Part shown: piece by piece, positions 10,344 to 18,985 of the stretch
How the letters are laid out: each line of letters begins with the position of its first letter
Position numbering within the stretch: the first letter of the stretch is position 1
DNA from: Thermomucor indicae-seudaticae
Lineage: Eukaryota > Mucoromycota > Mucoromycetes > Mucorales > Lichtheimiaceae
Length of the DNA: 32,740 nucleotides
Direction: 5' to 3'
Assembly: GCA_000787465.1 (NCBI GenBank)
Contig: JSYX01000391.1
Span: 1 to 32,740, forward strand
Notes under the pieces: model-generated
What the model saw: the letters and a program-made list of their open reading frames with translations, nothing else
Told to the model about the DNA's origin: nothing
The model's database searches: none
Position numbers and translations under genes: made by a program

Positions 10344-10985
10344 ATGGACGTTCTTGTGAACATTGCGGAAAGAAGCACCGAGCAATTCGTTCAACTCTTC
10401 TACCAAAATTACGACAAACAGCGCAATGTAAAGCCTGGTTTATAATTGGGTCGAACCATTTTTTGCTTATTGTTGTCGTAGTTATTAGGGAACCTTTATC
10501 GTGAAAATTCTGCCATTCTTTGGAATGGTAAGTGTTTCTGCAACCGTGTACGGATTATCTTGTTCATAATAAACTCTGGAACATACTTATAGGAAATGCA
10601 TTTTCTGGAGCCTCACAATATGCTGAATTCCTAAGCCGTCTGCCCATGTCGCAACACGAGGTTAATGTGTATGACTGTCAGCCGATAACTGGTAATGACG
10701 ATCTTGCAAGGGCACGAATCCCATAGAGAATTTATTTACGCTCTATTATCAGCAACTATCAATGCACAAGGTGCTTGTGGTATCCTTATCAACGTAACTG
10801 GAACTGTCAAGTACGAGGACAGTCCAATGAAGCGTACATTCTCGCAGACTTTTATCCTCATGCCGGATGAAAACCAAGCATCCAACTATTATATCCAGAG
10901 TGACAATTTCCGGTAAGCCGTTTATTTCGATAAGTGATTATTTAAGCACTACTGATGTTGTTTTACCTGTTGTAGTTTTGTTTAG
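10344..10985 (+). CDS. NXT1: NTF2-related export protein NXT1/p15-like
   Basis: Five exons: 10344-10427, 10482-10527, 10593-10691, 10753-10912 and 10976-10985, giving about 132 residues, close to the usual 140. Family marks are an N-terminal amphipathic helix (AERSTEQFVQLFYQNYDKQR), RENSAILWNGNAFSG, a YAEFLSRLP segment, VNVYDCQP and the C-terminal strand pair with RTFSQTFIL and NYYIQSDNFRFV. NXT1/p15 pairs with the NTF2-like domain of NXF1/Mex67 to form the mRNA export receptor at the nuclear pore. The last exon is only 10 nt. A TAG stands where the second copy has TGG, so the C-terminus lacks the Trp-Ser-Lys end seen there; this trims three residues and may be tolerated. The exon 4 acceptor (CAG at 10750-10752) was chosen by phase. 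Confidence 0.82.
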
Positions 10986-11084
10986 AACAAATAACCGCTT
11001 AACGTCCTTTGTCTGCATCATTTGGCATTTCTGGTATAGAAAACTGTACATATAGCATTAACTTGTAAAGTGTTTACCCCTATT

Positions 11085-11185
11085 GTCAACTAGTAACCGA
11101 AGTAACCTTTGATCTTTCCTATATCATGCCTCTTCTCATGAACACGATGAAGCATGTCATTGGCGAATTTCTTGGAACCATCATT
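11085..11185 (-). pseudogene. AIFM2-like 3' stub
   Basis: This 100 bp segment matches the last codons and 3' flank of the intact AIFM2-like gene at about 16855-16955 (shared words such as CTTCTCATGAA and GCGAATTTCTT). Similarity stops near 11185. The stub follows NXT1 exactly as the full gene follows the second NXT1 copy, so it is the deletion scar of a duplicated AIFM2 gene. Confidence 0.75.
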
Positions 11186-11559
11186 TAACGGCATATATTT
11201 GGTCCAGCGTGTTTGCGTAATTCAACTTGCTAGCCTATACATTTTGGACAAACTACAACTAGTTGTCAGACCATATGAACTATAATTTACTCTTCCTGCC
11301 GGGAAGTCGTTTATCACACGTTACTTGAAAAATACTATCATAGTATACTTTCCAGCGCCGCATGCCGTCCCAAAAAAGTAAACGTTCTACAATGATGCTC
11401 CATAAACACAGCTAGGCGATATGACAACATGCTTTATACATATCCGTCGGGCCACTGTTCAGACAAGTGGTCTAATATGAAGCTGTACCCAGTTGAAGCT
11501 CGGTTTTAGAAGTATACGACGCCTCAATTGAGTTCCATGCAAAAAATCAGTGCCTAATT
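11186..11559. other. Spacer between the two module remnants
   Basis: This stretch shows no similarity that I can see to the AIFM2 or TRF genes on either side and no gene. It occupies the place of the missing AIFM2 5' part and TRF 3' part. Confidence 0.35.
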
Positions 11560-12269
11560 TTCCATGGAAGGAACGCTGGTAGTATCGTCACGAAGAAACA
11601 ATTCACCGCCGGCTTGACACCCTTCTCGTCCCAAATACGAAGCGAGAAGACCACAAGATCGTACCTCTAGGCGCAGTTCAACGCAAATTCTGCATACACT
11701 CGACCCACGTTAATTTTATCTCGGTTGATGTCGAGCACTCCTTTACTTTGAGTTTTTCCGGGGAACAGGATAAAATACACTACGAAAAATTTTTGCAACA
11801 TTTTCCGGCATCGTATATGTGGGATAATGTGGTTCCAATTTTTCATAGTGATAGTTATACAACAGAATACCGTTAATTTAATTTCTGTTTATTTCAAGAA
11901 CTCGCTTATTTCAAGCAACTTCAGGGAACCGAAGGCTTAAAATTAAGGGGGGTTGACTGTAACTTGGGCTACATTTCCCTGCCATGTCATCGGCATTCAG
12001 GAATATTGTTGCTAACACTGTTCGAGACGCTGCTAAATAAATCATCTTCAGTAACGCACGTGCATCATGTGCCAAACATGTCTTCCTTACCCCCCATTCG
12101 CTCATGGAGGTCACTCAAGTGCCCAGGGATCTCGCTGCCAAATGCGTTTGGGCGATATTATTCAGCTACGTCGAGGCGAAACTCCGATGAGAGCGTCTAT
12201 GACACGTGGCTGCGCATTACCAAAAATTATATGAGAGCCAACGTTGAGCGATGACTCCTATTTAAACAT
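11560..12269 (-). pseudogene. TRF-like remnant, TRFH region only, split by a MITE
   Basis: The sequence parallels 2122-2563 of the intact TRF-like gene, including the exon 1/exon 2 junction and the ATG. Lesions are plain: the ATG at 12269 is followed by TTT AAA TAG, a stop at codon 4, several indels shift the frame, and a 263 bp element is inserted at 11697-11959. The Myb half is absent. A short minus ORF (11911-12114) inside is only a leftover frame. Confidence 0.85.
11697..11959. mobile_element. pogo/Tc1-mariner-type MITE with TA target duplication
   Basis: The 263 bp insert starts CACTCGACCCACGTTAATTT and its other end, read inverted, starts CAGTCAACCCCCCTTAATTT, so the terminal inverted repeats agree at most of 22 positions. 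It is flanked by TA on both sides (11695-11696 and 11960-11961). The interrupted TRFH sequence resumes on either side. There is no transposase ORF, so it is non-autonomous. Confidence 0.75.
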
Positions 12270-12334
12270 GAATAAGTTATGATAACGGATCAAAGGTATC
12301 GCATTGACGTTTGATGCTTCCTTCGTTGGTGTTA

Positions 12335-13205
12335 CGGTTCCGACTCGGGACGGGATTTCCCGAGTACCGTGCCGTTCCGACTACCGTCCCGAGTCCCGAG
12401 TGCCGAGCGTCTCGAGATTACTGATCATCGAAGAGTACAGAGACTTAAGTGCTGCAATATAATCTTAGGATCGACATTGCCGATGACCAGCATTTCTGCA
12501 TGACATCTAATGTAGCCTGTCTCTGCTATCCGCAGTTGAGAAACAGATTTTTTTAGCAAGAACCGAATAAAAGCAACTAAAAAATGTCTCACAGAATTTA
12601 TCGTCTATCTGCAATAGCGAACAATCTCAACACACCACAGACGTATCAACATTAGTATTGCATTGCCTTTCTTTGACTTTTCTCAAGTCTTTCAGTAAAA
12701 ATCCTTCCATGACGGAGGTTGATTGCGACGACTCTTAGATTAGATCGAACAACCTCTTTTGCGCTCCCTTATGCGCTCTTCACATGCCCTACTATGTCGA
12801 ATACGTCAGCTTCATTTGGGTTTCTTCTATCGATAACAGGTCTGTAGTCTAACCGGTAATTTTTTCCCTGTCTCCTCTTTTCCCTCATCCTTAGTTCATA
12901 AGCAGCTGTCCAAAATACTACGACAGTTTACCGCCTTCTTTTTCTATCAGTTGTATATTATAATGTACTTTGAGTTTTAGTATGGCGATATTTTTATCAA
13001 TGCTCTTCTTTGCTAGCCTGTCCTTATCCTGTCTGAAAATACTCTCTTGATATTGATTAAAGAGGTCATCTCAAGAGATTATTCGTTGATAATAGGTGGA
13101 TATATATAGGGTACGTCAGGATGCGACGCCCAGTACCGTCCCAAGTGCTGTCCCGAGTACCGTCTGTCCAGAGCGTCCCGTCCCGAATGTCCCGTTCGGA
13201 ACCGC
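12335..13205. mobile_element. Degenerate element with hAT-like inverted ends
   Basis: The left end reads CGGTTCCGACTCGGGACGGG and the right end, inverted, reads CGGTTCCGAACGGGAC with more CGGGAC repeats behind. Both ends are packed with CCCGAGTACCGT and CCCGTCCCGA words, the kind of subterminal repeats seen in hAT elements. The 700 bp interior is AT-rich with no ORF. A convincing 8 bp target duplication was not found, so the superfamily is uncertain. Confidence 0.5.
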
Positions 13206-13449
13206 AGTTGCTGTATGAAAACATTTATGGTTAACCGTAGGGTCGCAATTTGACGGGTGGGTCGGGCAGAGGGGTCAGCTGACAGAGTTTCATGGCGTAT
13301 ACTGTAAGAAACAGAGAATTCCAAGTGCTTTACAGGATGTTCATGTTTCGTGATGAGACGCAATAAAAGGAAAAAGTACTAATTCATTGAACATATGCAG
13401 TGGCGCTGCTTGCCGCCGCGTACATCGCAAAAATGTGACGTCTCAATAT

Positions 13450-13501
13450 GGTCCCAAATTTTGAGACTTTTTCCGATCAATATCGTCTCAAAATTTGGTC
13501 C
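13450..13501. repeat. Inverted repeat with 17-18 bp arms
   Basis: GGTCCCAAATTTTGAGAC at 13450-13467 pairs with GTCTCAAAATTTGGTCC at 13485-13501, leaving a 17 nt loop. Related CAATAT and AAAATTTTG words continue to about 13590. It lies between the hAT-like element and the histidine kinase pseudogene. Confidence 0.6.
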
Positions 13502-13639
13502 ACACGAAAAGACCTCACTGCTGTTCCAATATCTCTTTCAAAATTTTGTCTGTGGAAAAAGATGTCAGTGCTGTCGCCGTTTCAATATTTGGGACGCCTA
13601 GGCGCAGAGGTTGTTCTGCGATCGGTTGCACTTGAGTAG

Positions 13640-15500
13640 TCACGTTGGCAGCCATTCGGTTCACATTGACTGTGAACTCTGCCACGTGTGCACCGAAGCT
13701 TGTCCTCCAAGCGTGCCCTCCACTCTGGCCGTTTTTGACATTCGCGTCACTTCAAACGCAAAGACCCGAAGCTGACCCACAATATCATTGACAATATTCT
13801 TGAATTCCACGATCTCACCGCGCGTCTCGATCTCAAACTTTTTGATTAGGTCAGCGAGAGCGACAGCCTTCGTGACCTCTGCAATGGATCGCACTTGCGT
13901 CTTCCGATTTATTGCCATGATATTCCTGTCATTCATTAATTCATCATACATGCCAGTCACACTATGAGCAACCGCTTGACAGCCGAGTTTGCCTTAAGCA
14001 TCGACTCCTTCGGAATCGCAGGTCACCTCTGACGCAAAAATCCGAAGCTGCTCCATCATGTATTTCACGATATTTTTGGGTTAAGGACCTGTTCACCACT
14101 TTCAAGCTTAAGCTTCTCTGTCAGATTTCCAAGAGCCACCGTCTTAGTTACTTCTTCAATTAGTGGAACTTGGTTCAACTCATCGGCCGTAATATCGGAA
14201 TTGTCTGCCAGTTCATGTCATGTATCCGCTATGCGTTGCATAAGCTGTTGTACAACAAGTTTGCCCTGCTGTCCCGCTTCGTTGGCCACTCTTGTCACTT
14301 CAGATGCAGATTCTCGGAGCTGATCTGCCATACATTCAAGATATACATGACCTCCAAAATTTCACTGCGCATCTTGACTTCAAACACTTTCGCTCAGATC
14401 ACTGTTGGCCACAGCTTTCGCGACTTGAGCAGTCGAGTGCGCTTGGGTGGCCAATTGGGAGTCATATGATTGTGAGATACTACAAACAGAAATAAAGATG
14501 AAGCCAAAATAATAAGCGAGACTGAATATATGACGATGTTTTATTGGAGTGATATCTCTACTGTATTTATACTGTTCTGAAGATTCCTGATCACAGGCTT
14601 TGTCTCTGCTGTAAACTGGAATGAGAATGAACATACGAGTTCAGTTCATAATAGAAGGTATGCTCTTGGCTTAGATCAGAATGTGTTGTCAGAGCGTTGA
14701 CTGAGCCCTCATTCTGGAAACTAAGCTATGCATGCGCTGGAATGTGGTGCGTAATGGGATTAACCACAGTAACAATTGACACTCAGAAGACAGAATTGGG
14801 TAATGGTCCAGGAACCAGGTATCCGTTTCCCAAGATGGTAATGAGAAGATGTCCGGATACGACAGATTGACGTGACCGGTCAACTCTTCCCAAATGCCAC
14901 TGAAACGTTGGGAATAATGTCTTATCCCTCGAGTTCCCTTCGTGCCTTCTTTCGCTACACACGTTACTTCTGCCGAGAAGACTTGCAACTGATCCACGAC
15001 GTCATTGACTGCATTTTCTAGTCGACGCATTTCAAAACCAAACTTTTAGCTAAGTACCCAAGACCAGAGCTTTCTTCACGCCAGCAATAGGTCGATCGTG
15101 AGATATGAAATTTGCCGCCGTCGCATTCACATTGTCTGTAAGGTCGTTCCACGCTTTGCCCACGTTTTCTATAATTGCTTGACCATCCAAGATCCCCTTC
15201 TCTCCGACCTCCAGTGAGACACACACATGACCTCTGCAGCCAAGATGGAAAGCTTTTTATAGGATACGTTTCTTGAAGCATTTGGGCGCATTTTACATAG
15301 TTGATTGTATTCTTTAAATCCAAGGCCGAAACTTTAACTCCGACAGTCACTTCTCTTGTCAACTCACAACGCCCAATTGACTGATACTTGGGGAACAATC
15401 CCTGGTTGGTCAGATTCGCCTCCACGGTATTTTACATAATCAGCAAGATCCTTTCAAATGCCATCCACAATATCAGGCTTGCCTCTTTGTTGTAGTCATA
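13640..15500 (-). pseudogene. Group III (Nik1/Os-1 type) histidine kinase fragment, poly-HAMP region
   Basis: Several HAMP repeats typical of Nik1 kinases are readable on the minus strand in changing frames. Examples are NTVEANLTNQ (15410-15440), LTREVTVGVKVSALDLKNTI (about 15300-15370), the ENAVNDVVDQLQVFSAEVT block (about 14950-15030), QVAKAVANSDLSESV (about 14380-14430) and IAEVTKAVALADLIKKFEIE then FKNIVNDIVGQLRVFAFEV (13750-13900). Stops and frameshifts separate them; for example the Trp of a WKDL motif is TGA near 15455. Neither the kinase core nor the receiver domain is present. Intact family members sense osmotic stress and are fungicide targets. This is a dead fragment. Confidence 0.85.
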
Positions 15501-16135
15501 ACAGTAAATAACGAAATGGTGTTAACTGATGCATATTCGTCTTCGAAAATGACGCCTCTCAGGATAATCCATGGCACAAAAAAGTATTCCCAGAGCAAAC
15601 ATTGAAGAGTCCTTTCCGCTGGTCGGAAATTTAGCGCATGATGATACTTAATAGAAACGTTGCGGACATCGTAAATTTGAAAAAAAACGAAGGTTGTCGT
15701 CCCGACTTCGAAGACAAATTTACGATAGCCAGCGTGTTTTTGGCGACCATATTTGGATGGATAGGACTTTAAATTCGCAATTTTCCTTTTATAACCTTCG
15801 TTTTTAGGGTGTTTTCAAGAAAACTCCGTTAAGGTTTTGTTATCCAAAAAATGTGCCAGCCAAAAAATATGTCCTTTAAAAAATCAAAAAAAATTCGGGA
15901 TTGGTGCTGAGATCAAAAACGAGGAAAGACGGCAATTTGGCTGTCTTATGATTTTGCTTGGGTTCAGAAAAGCATGTCTCAGAAAAAATATGTCCTTGAA
16001 AAAATCGAAAAAAAATCATTGATTGGTCGATAGATTGAAACTCAGATCCAGGCAAGGCAGTCCCCTGGGAAAACCTTCTCTGCTTGCTGATCACCTTTTT
16101 CTTGAAAACACCCCGCGGAATTCGGGAATTCCTTT
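15501..16135. repeat. A/T-rich spacer with nested inverted and direct repeats
   Basis: ATCGTAAATTT near 15670 pairs with AAATTTACGAT near 15717. AAAACGAAGGTT inside it also pairs with AACCTTCGTTTT near 15797. A block of about 45 bp (AAAAAATATGTCCTT followed by two poly-A runs and GATTGG) occurs at about 15858 and again at about 15982. No gene is supported; two short ORFs here follow the repeats. Confidence 0.5.
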
Positions 16136-16155
16136 GGCTGATTTTTTTCTCTACT

Positions 16156-16757
16156 ATGGACGTACTCGTGAACATTGCCGAAAGAGGCACCGAGAAATTC
16201 GTTCAACTTTTCTACCAAAATGACGACAAACAGCGCAATGTAAAGCCTGGTCGACCTTTAGATTGAACTGTCTTCGCTTGTAGATGTCGTCGTTATTAGG
16301 AACCTTTACCGTGAAGATTCTGCCATTCTTTGGGATGGTAAGTGTTGCTGCAATCATATATGGATGATCTTGGTCATAAACTGTAGAATATGCTTACAGT
16401 AAGTGTCTTTTCTGAAGCCTCACAATATGCTGAATTCCTAAGGCGTCTGCCCATGTTGCAACACAAGATTAATGCATTTGACGGTCAACCTTGGACCCAA
16501 CTATCAGCAACCATCTATGCACGGGGCGCTTGTGGTATTCTCTTGAATGTAACGGGAACCTTCAAATACGAGGACAGTGCAATAAAGCACGCATTCTCGC
16601 AGACTTTTGTCCACATGCCGGACGACAACCAGGCATCCAACTATTATATCCAGGGTGAACAATTTCTGGTAAGCCATTTATTTCTATACGTGAATATTTG
16701 AGCACTATTGATCTCTTTTTTCTGTCTTCCTCTTACAGGTTCGTCTGGAGCAAATAA
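16156..16757 (+). pseudogene. Second NXT1-like copy, damaged
   Basis: The copy parallels 10344-10985. Exon 1 (16156-16239) is intact (AERGTEKFVQLFYQ). Exon 2 lost one base relative to the good copy (AGGAAC in place of AGGGAAC) and its acceptor changed from GTAG to GTCG, so the frame cannot be held. The intron between exons 3 and 4 has been mostly deleted, leaving a fused frame through FDGQPWTQLSATIYARG. An extra base in the last long exon (GTGAACAA against GTGACAA) shifts the end. The terminal Trp-Ser-Lys codons are preserved. It is most likely a pseudogene unless spliced differently. Confidence 0.75.
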
Positions 16758-16848
16758 CCTTTTATCGCCCTTCATATGCATCATTTGGCATTTCTGGTAT
16801 AGTAATCTGTACAAATAGCGTTACCTTGTAGGGTGTTTATTCCTATTG

Positions 16849-18193
16849 TCAACCCAAGTGACCTATGAGCTTTGCTATAACATGCCCCTTCTCATGAATA
16901 CGATAAAGCATATCGTTCGCGAATTTCTTCGAACCAAAGTCGTCCATTGTCATTCTTTCCACTACAAACTTGGCGAGGGAGGCTAACTTGCTTCCCTTGT
17001 TCCTACTGAAGGGCCATCCATCCATAAGTAGGCCTGCCAAAACTGCGGTTGCATAATGTGGACCAAGAGAAATGACCATTGAAATTTGCGATCCTCTATA
17101 GGGCTCCAGCTGGCGATTGCCTTGGACCAGCGAGGGGACATTACGTACAAAATGCATCGCTTGCATATGGGCCGTAAAGAACAGCTTTGGCTCCTTAAAG
17201 TCGTTCACATCACCTATAGCAAATATGTTCGGCTGGCATGCTCCCTTTACGCGCAAGAAAGAATCCACACGGATATGCTGTGCATCGTCGAGCCATTCGA
17301 CGTGGGACTCTTGTAGGTATCCAGTGTTTGGCTTGATACCTGTACAAACATACACGAGGTCTGCTTTGATTTCCTGTTGCGTTTTATCTGTGACATAGAT
17401 GCCGTCCTCTTTCTGTTCGGCTCTTTCGCCAGAGATTATTCTGACTGGCTTCAGGTGGCTCAGCACACGACTGGCTGATCTACTGAGGTCAGCGGGTGTC
17501 CCAGGAAGTGGTGCGTTGGATGAGTTGACTATTGTCACTTGCTTGCTAGGAGCTCTATACGCGATTTCCGTAGCTACTTCGACGCCAACGGGCCCTCCGC
17601 CGATACACAAGATGCTCTTCGCTGCCTTGTAACGGCTTCTCTGCTGGCGGAGATAATCAAGCCGCTGCTGTCGGTCCATGAAACGAGGTGAGCCTTGCTG
17701 ACACCGCACTTTCCACAGATCGCGGTAGTATGAGCCAGTGCAGATGGCCAAAATATCAAAAGGAACTTCATGACGCTGGTCATCTCCCAGGATCACTACA
17801 GACAATTCAGTTTAAATTCACGCGATGAGACTGCTTTGATTGCAAACCAATACTGTCCGCAATGTCTTGGACGTGTCCCAAGATGAATCTGACGCCGATA
17901 GGGGACAATATCGCTTCATAGTCGGCGGTAATGGAGGAAAAGTGCTGCTCGAACTTTTCATCCGTTTTCTCGAATAGTACGGATATTAACCCTGGCGTAT
18001 ACTCAAAAAATGACTAGAGGTTTTGCTTCAACAAGCTGTTCAGAAACATGGAAGAATAGCTGGATCTCACCTTGCAGTCGATCAAAGTAATATCAAGACC
18101 AAGTTTTTCTTTGTCGGGAGCCAGCTTCATTGCTATCAGGAGCCCGGCTGCTCCTCCACCGATAATAATCAATCTTTTATTGTTATCAGACAT
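16849..18193 (-). CDS. AIFM2: AIFM2/FSP1-like FAD/NAD(P)-dependent oxidoreductase
   Basis: Three exons, 18071-18193, 17854-18013 and 16849-17795, encode about 409 residues (human AIFM2 has 373). The N-terminus carries the FAD Rossmann motif IIIGGGAAG (residues 9-17), then FDILAICTGS near 107, the NAD(P)-binding motif ILCIGGGPVGVE near 156-167, a YVCTGIKPNT segment and the second FAD motif IFAIGDV. Relatives reduce quinones with NAD(P)H at membranes; in animals FSP1 protects against lipid peroxidation. No membrane anchor is evident. The 58 nt intron 17796-17853 has donor GTATTG and acceptor TGTAG. The start at MSDNNKR is the ATG at 18193. It follows NXT1 tail to tail, like the stub at 11085. 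A Fanzor remnant occupies its 5' flank. Confidence 0.85.
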
Positions 18194-18299
18194 GGAAAAA
18201 GGAATATGGATGAAACAACCAACCACAGCGCGCGATTAACGTTTTTATTTGTGATGCGTCACCTTGACCAAAAAAAGTACAGTCGGCCACTTCAAAATT

Positions 18300-18690
18300 A
18301 GCTATTCCCTCCTTGTAGAGGGGCCCGAAAGAGCATCTGAGGTTCGTCGGGTGTCTTCGGTGATGCTTGAAGTTATACAGTTTCTTTATGACTGTTTGTT
18401 TTGAAAGCGGTGCAATAGTCTCCCCATGTAACACCTTAGATGCACCTGTCAGGCAAATACGAGTTGCTATCATTGCGTTTCTATTCTGCAAGCAAGCTCC
18501 TTCGTTATACAGAGGGCACACCCGGTCGTTCCTGACTTTAGGATGCGATATCGGACCATAGCAAAATGGACACGTCTGGCTGCTCCTGTACTCGTCTGTC
18601 ATGATTCCGGTAGCATAACGTCTATGCCTCGCGCGTAACCATTTGCCTCCTCGCTTCGAGTGCCCTCGTAATCGTGAGCCGACACAATTG
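18300..18690 (-). pseudogene. Fanzor (eukaryotic TnpB-like) C-terminal remnant
   Basis: A minus-strand frame reads RGHSKRGGKWLRARHRRY, then the signature MTDEYRSSQTCPFC, a second Cys pair (VCPLYNEGAC), QNRNAMIATRICLTGAS and HGETIAPLS. The DEYR-S-TC-x2-C zinc-finger start and the following NRDA-SALAI-like segment are the C-terminal signature of Fanzor/TnpB RNA-guided nucleases. Here the RuvC-III aspartate position reads Asn (QNRN) and residues between the Cys pairs are missing, so a nuclease would be inactive. The N-terminal RuvC I and II regions are absent. The open frame reaches back to 18782, but that part overlaps the telobox remnant in another frame. Confidence 0.7.
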
Positions 18691-18715
18691 CCAGCTTCGC
18701 CTATGAACCGACGGA

Positions 18716-18985
18716 TTGACGTGTACCTTGGTGAGAAACCTGCGTTTGTACTCTGTTCGTGCCTTATCCTTGATCTGCACATTCGTCTTGCCTCTTAAGG
18801 CGTGTCCTGTTTTGTGGGGCTTCTGGAAAGGCTTTTTGATCGCTGTCCTGCCAGGACCAAAGCCAGACAAGCCGTTCTGCAGAGCCCCAGTCTCCTCCGA
18901 TGTCCAGAACCTGAACTTCCTTCCATTCGTTTGCCTGGGGACATTTCCGCATCTTTATGACACCCCTTCCCGAGCGTTGTTGTAG
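18716..18985 (-). pseudogene. TRF-like remnant, telobox Myb region only
   Basis: The minus strand reads RKFRFWTSEETGALQNGL and, in the same frame, TNVQIKDKARTEYKRRF, matching the Myb domain of the intact TRF-like gene at about 395-590. The frame is open through the Myb domain, yet the second helix Trp (SWVKI in the intact gene) is lost (GRTAIKK) and a few residues are added before the telobox. Similarity ends near 18985, and the TRFH half is missing. It lies upstream of AIFM2, as the module order predicts. Confidence 0.8.

Noticed and set aside
12335..13205. Target-site duplication for the hAT-like element
   Set aside because: The flanks next to the inverted ends do not match over 8 bp, so no duplication is claimed.
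16390..16701. A separate 103-codon gene
   Set aside because: It is the fused exons 3 and 4 of the damaged NXT1 copy, not an independent gene.
17780..17805. AIFM2 as a 318-residue protein starting at 17805
   Set aside because: The apparent start is TTG inside an intron; two upstream exons carry the conserved FAD-binding motif.
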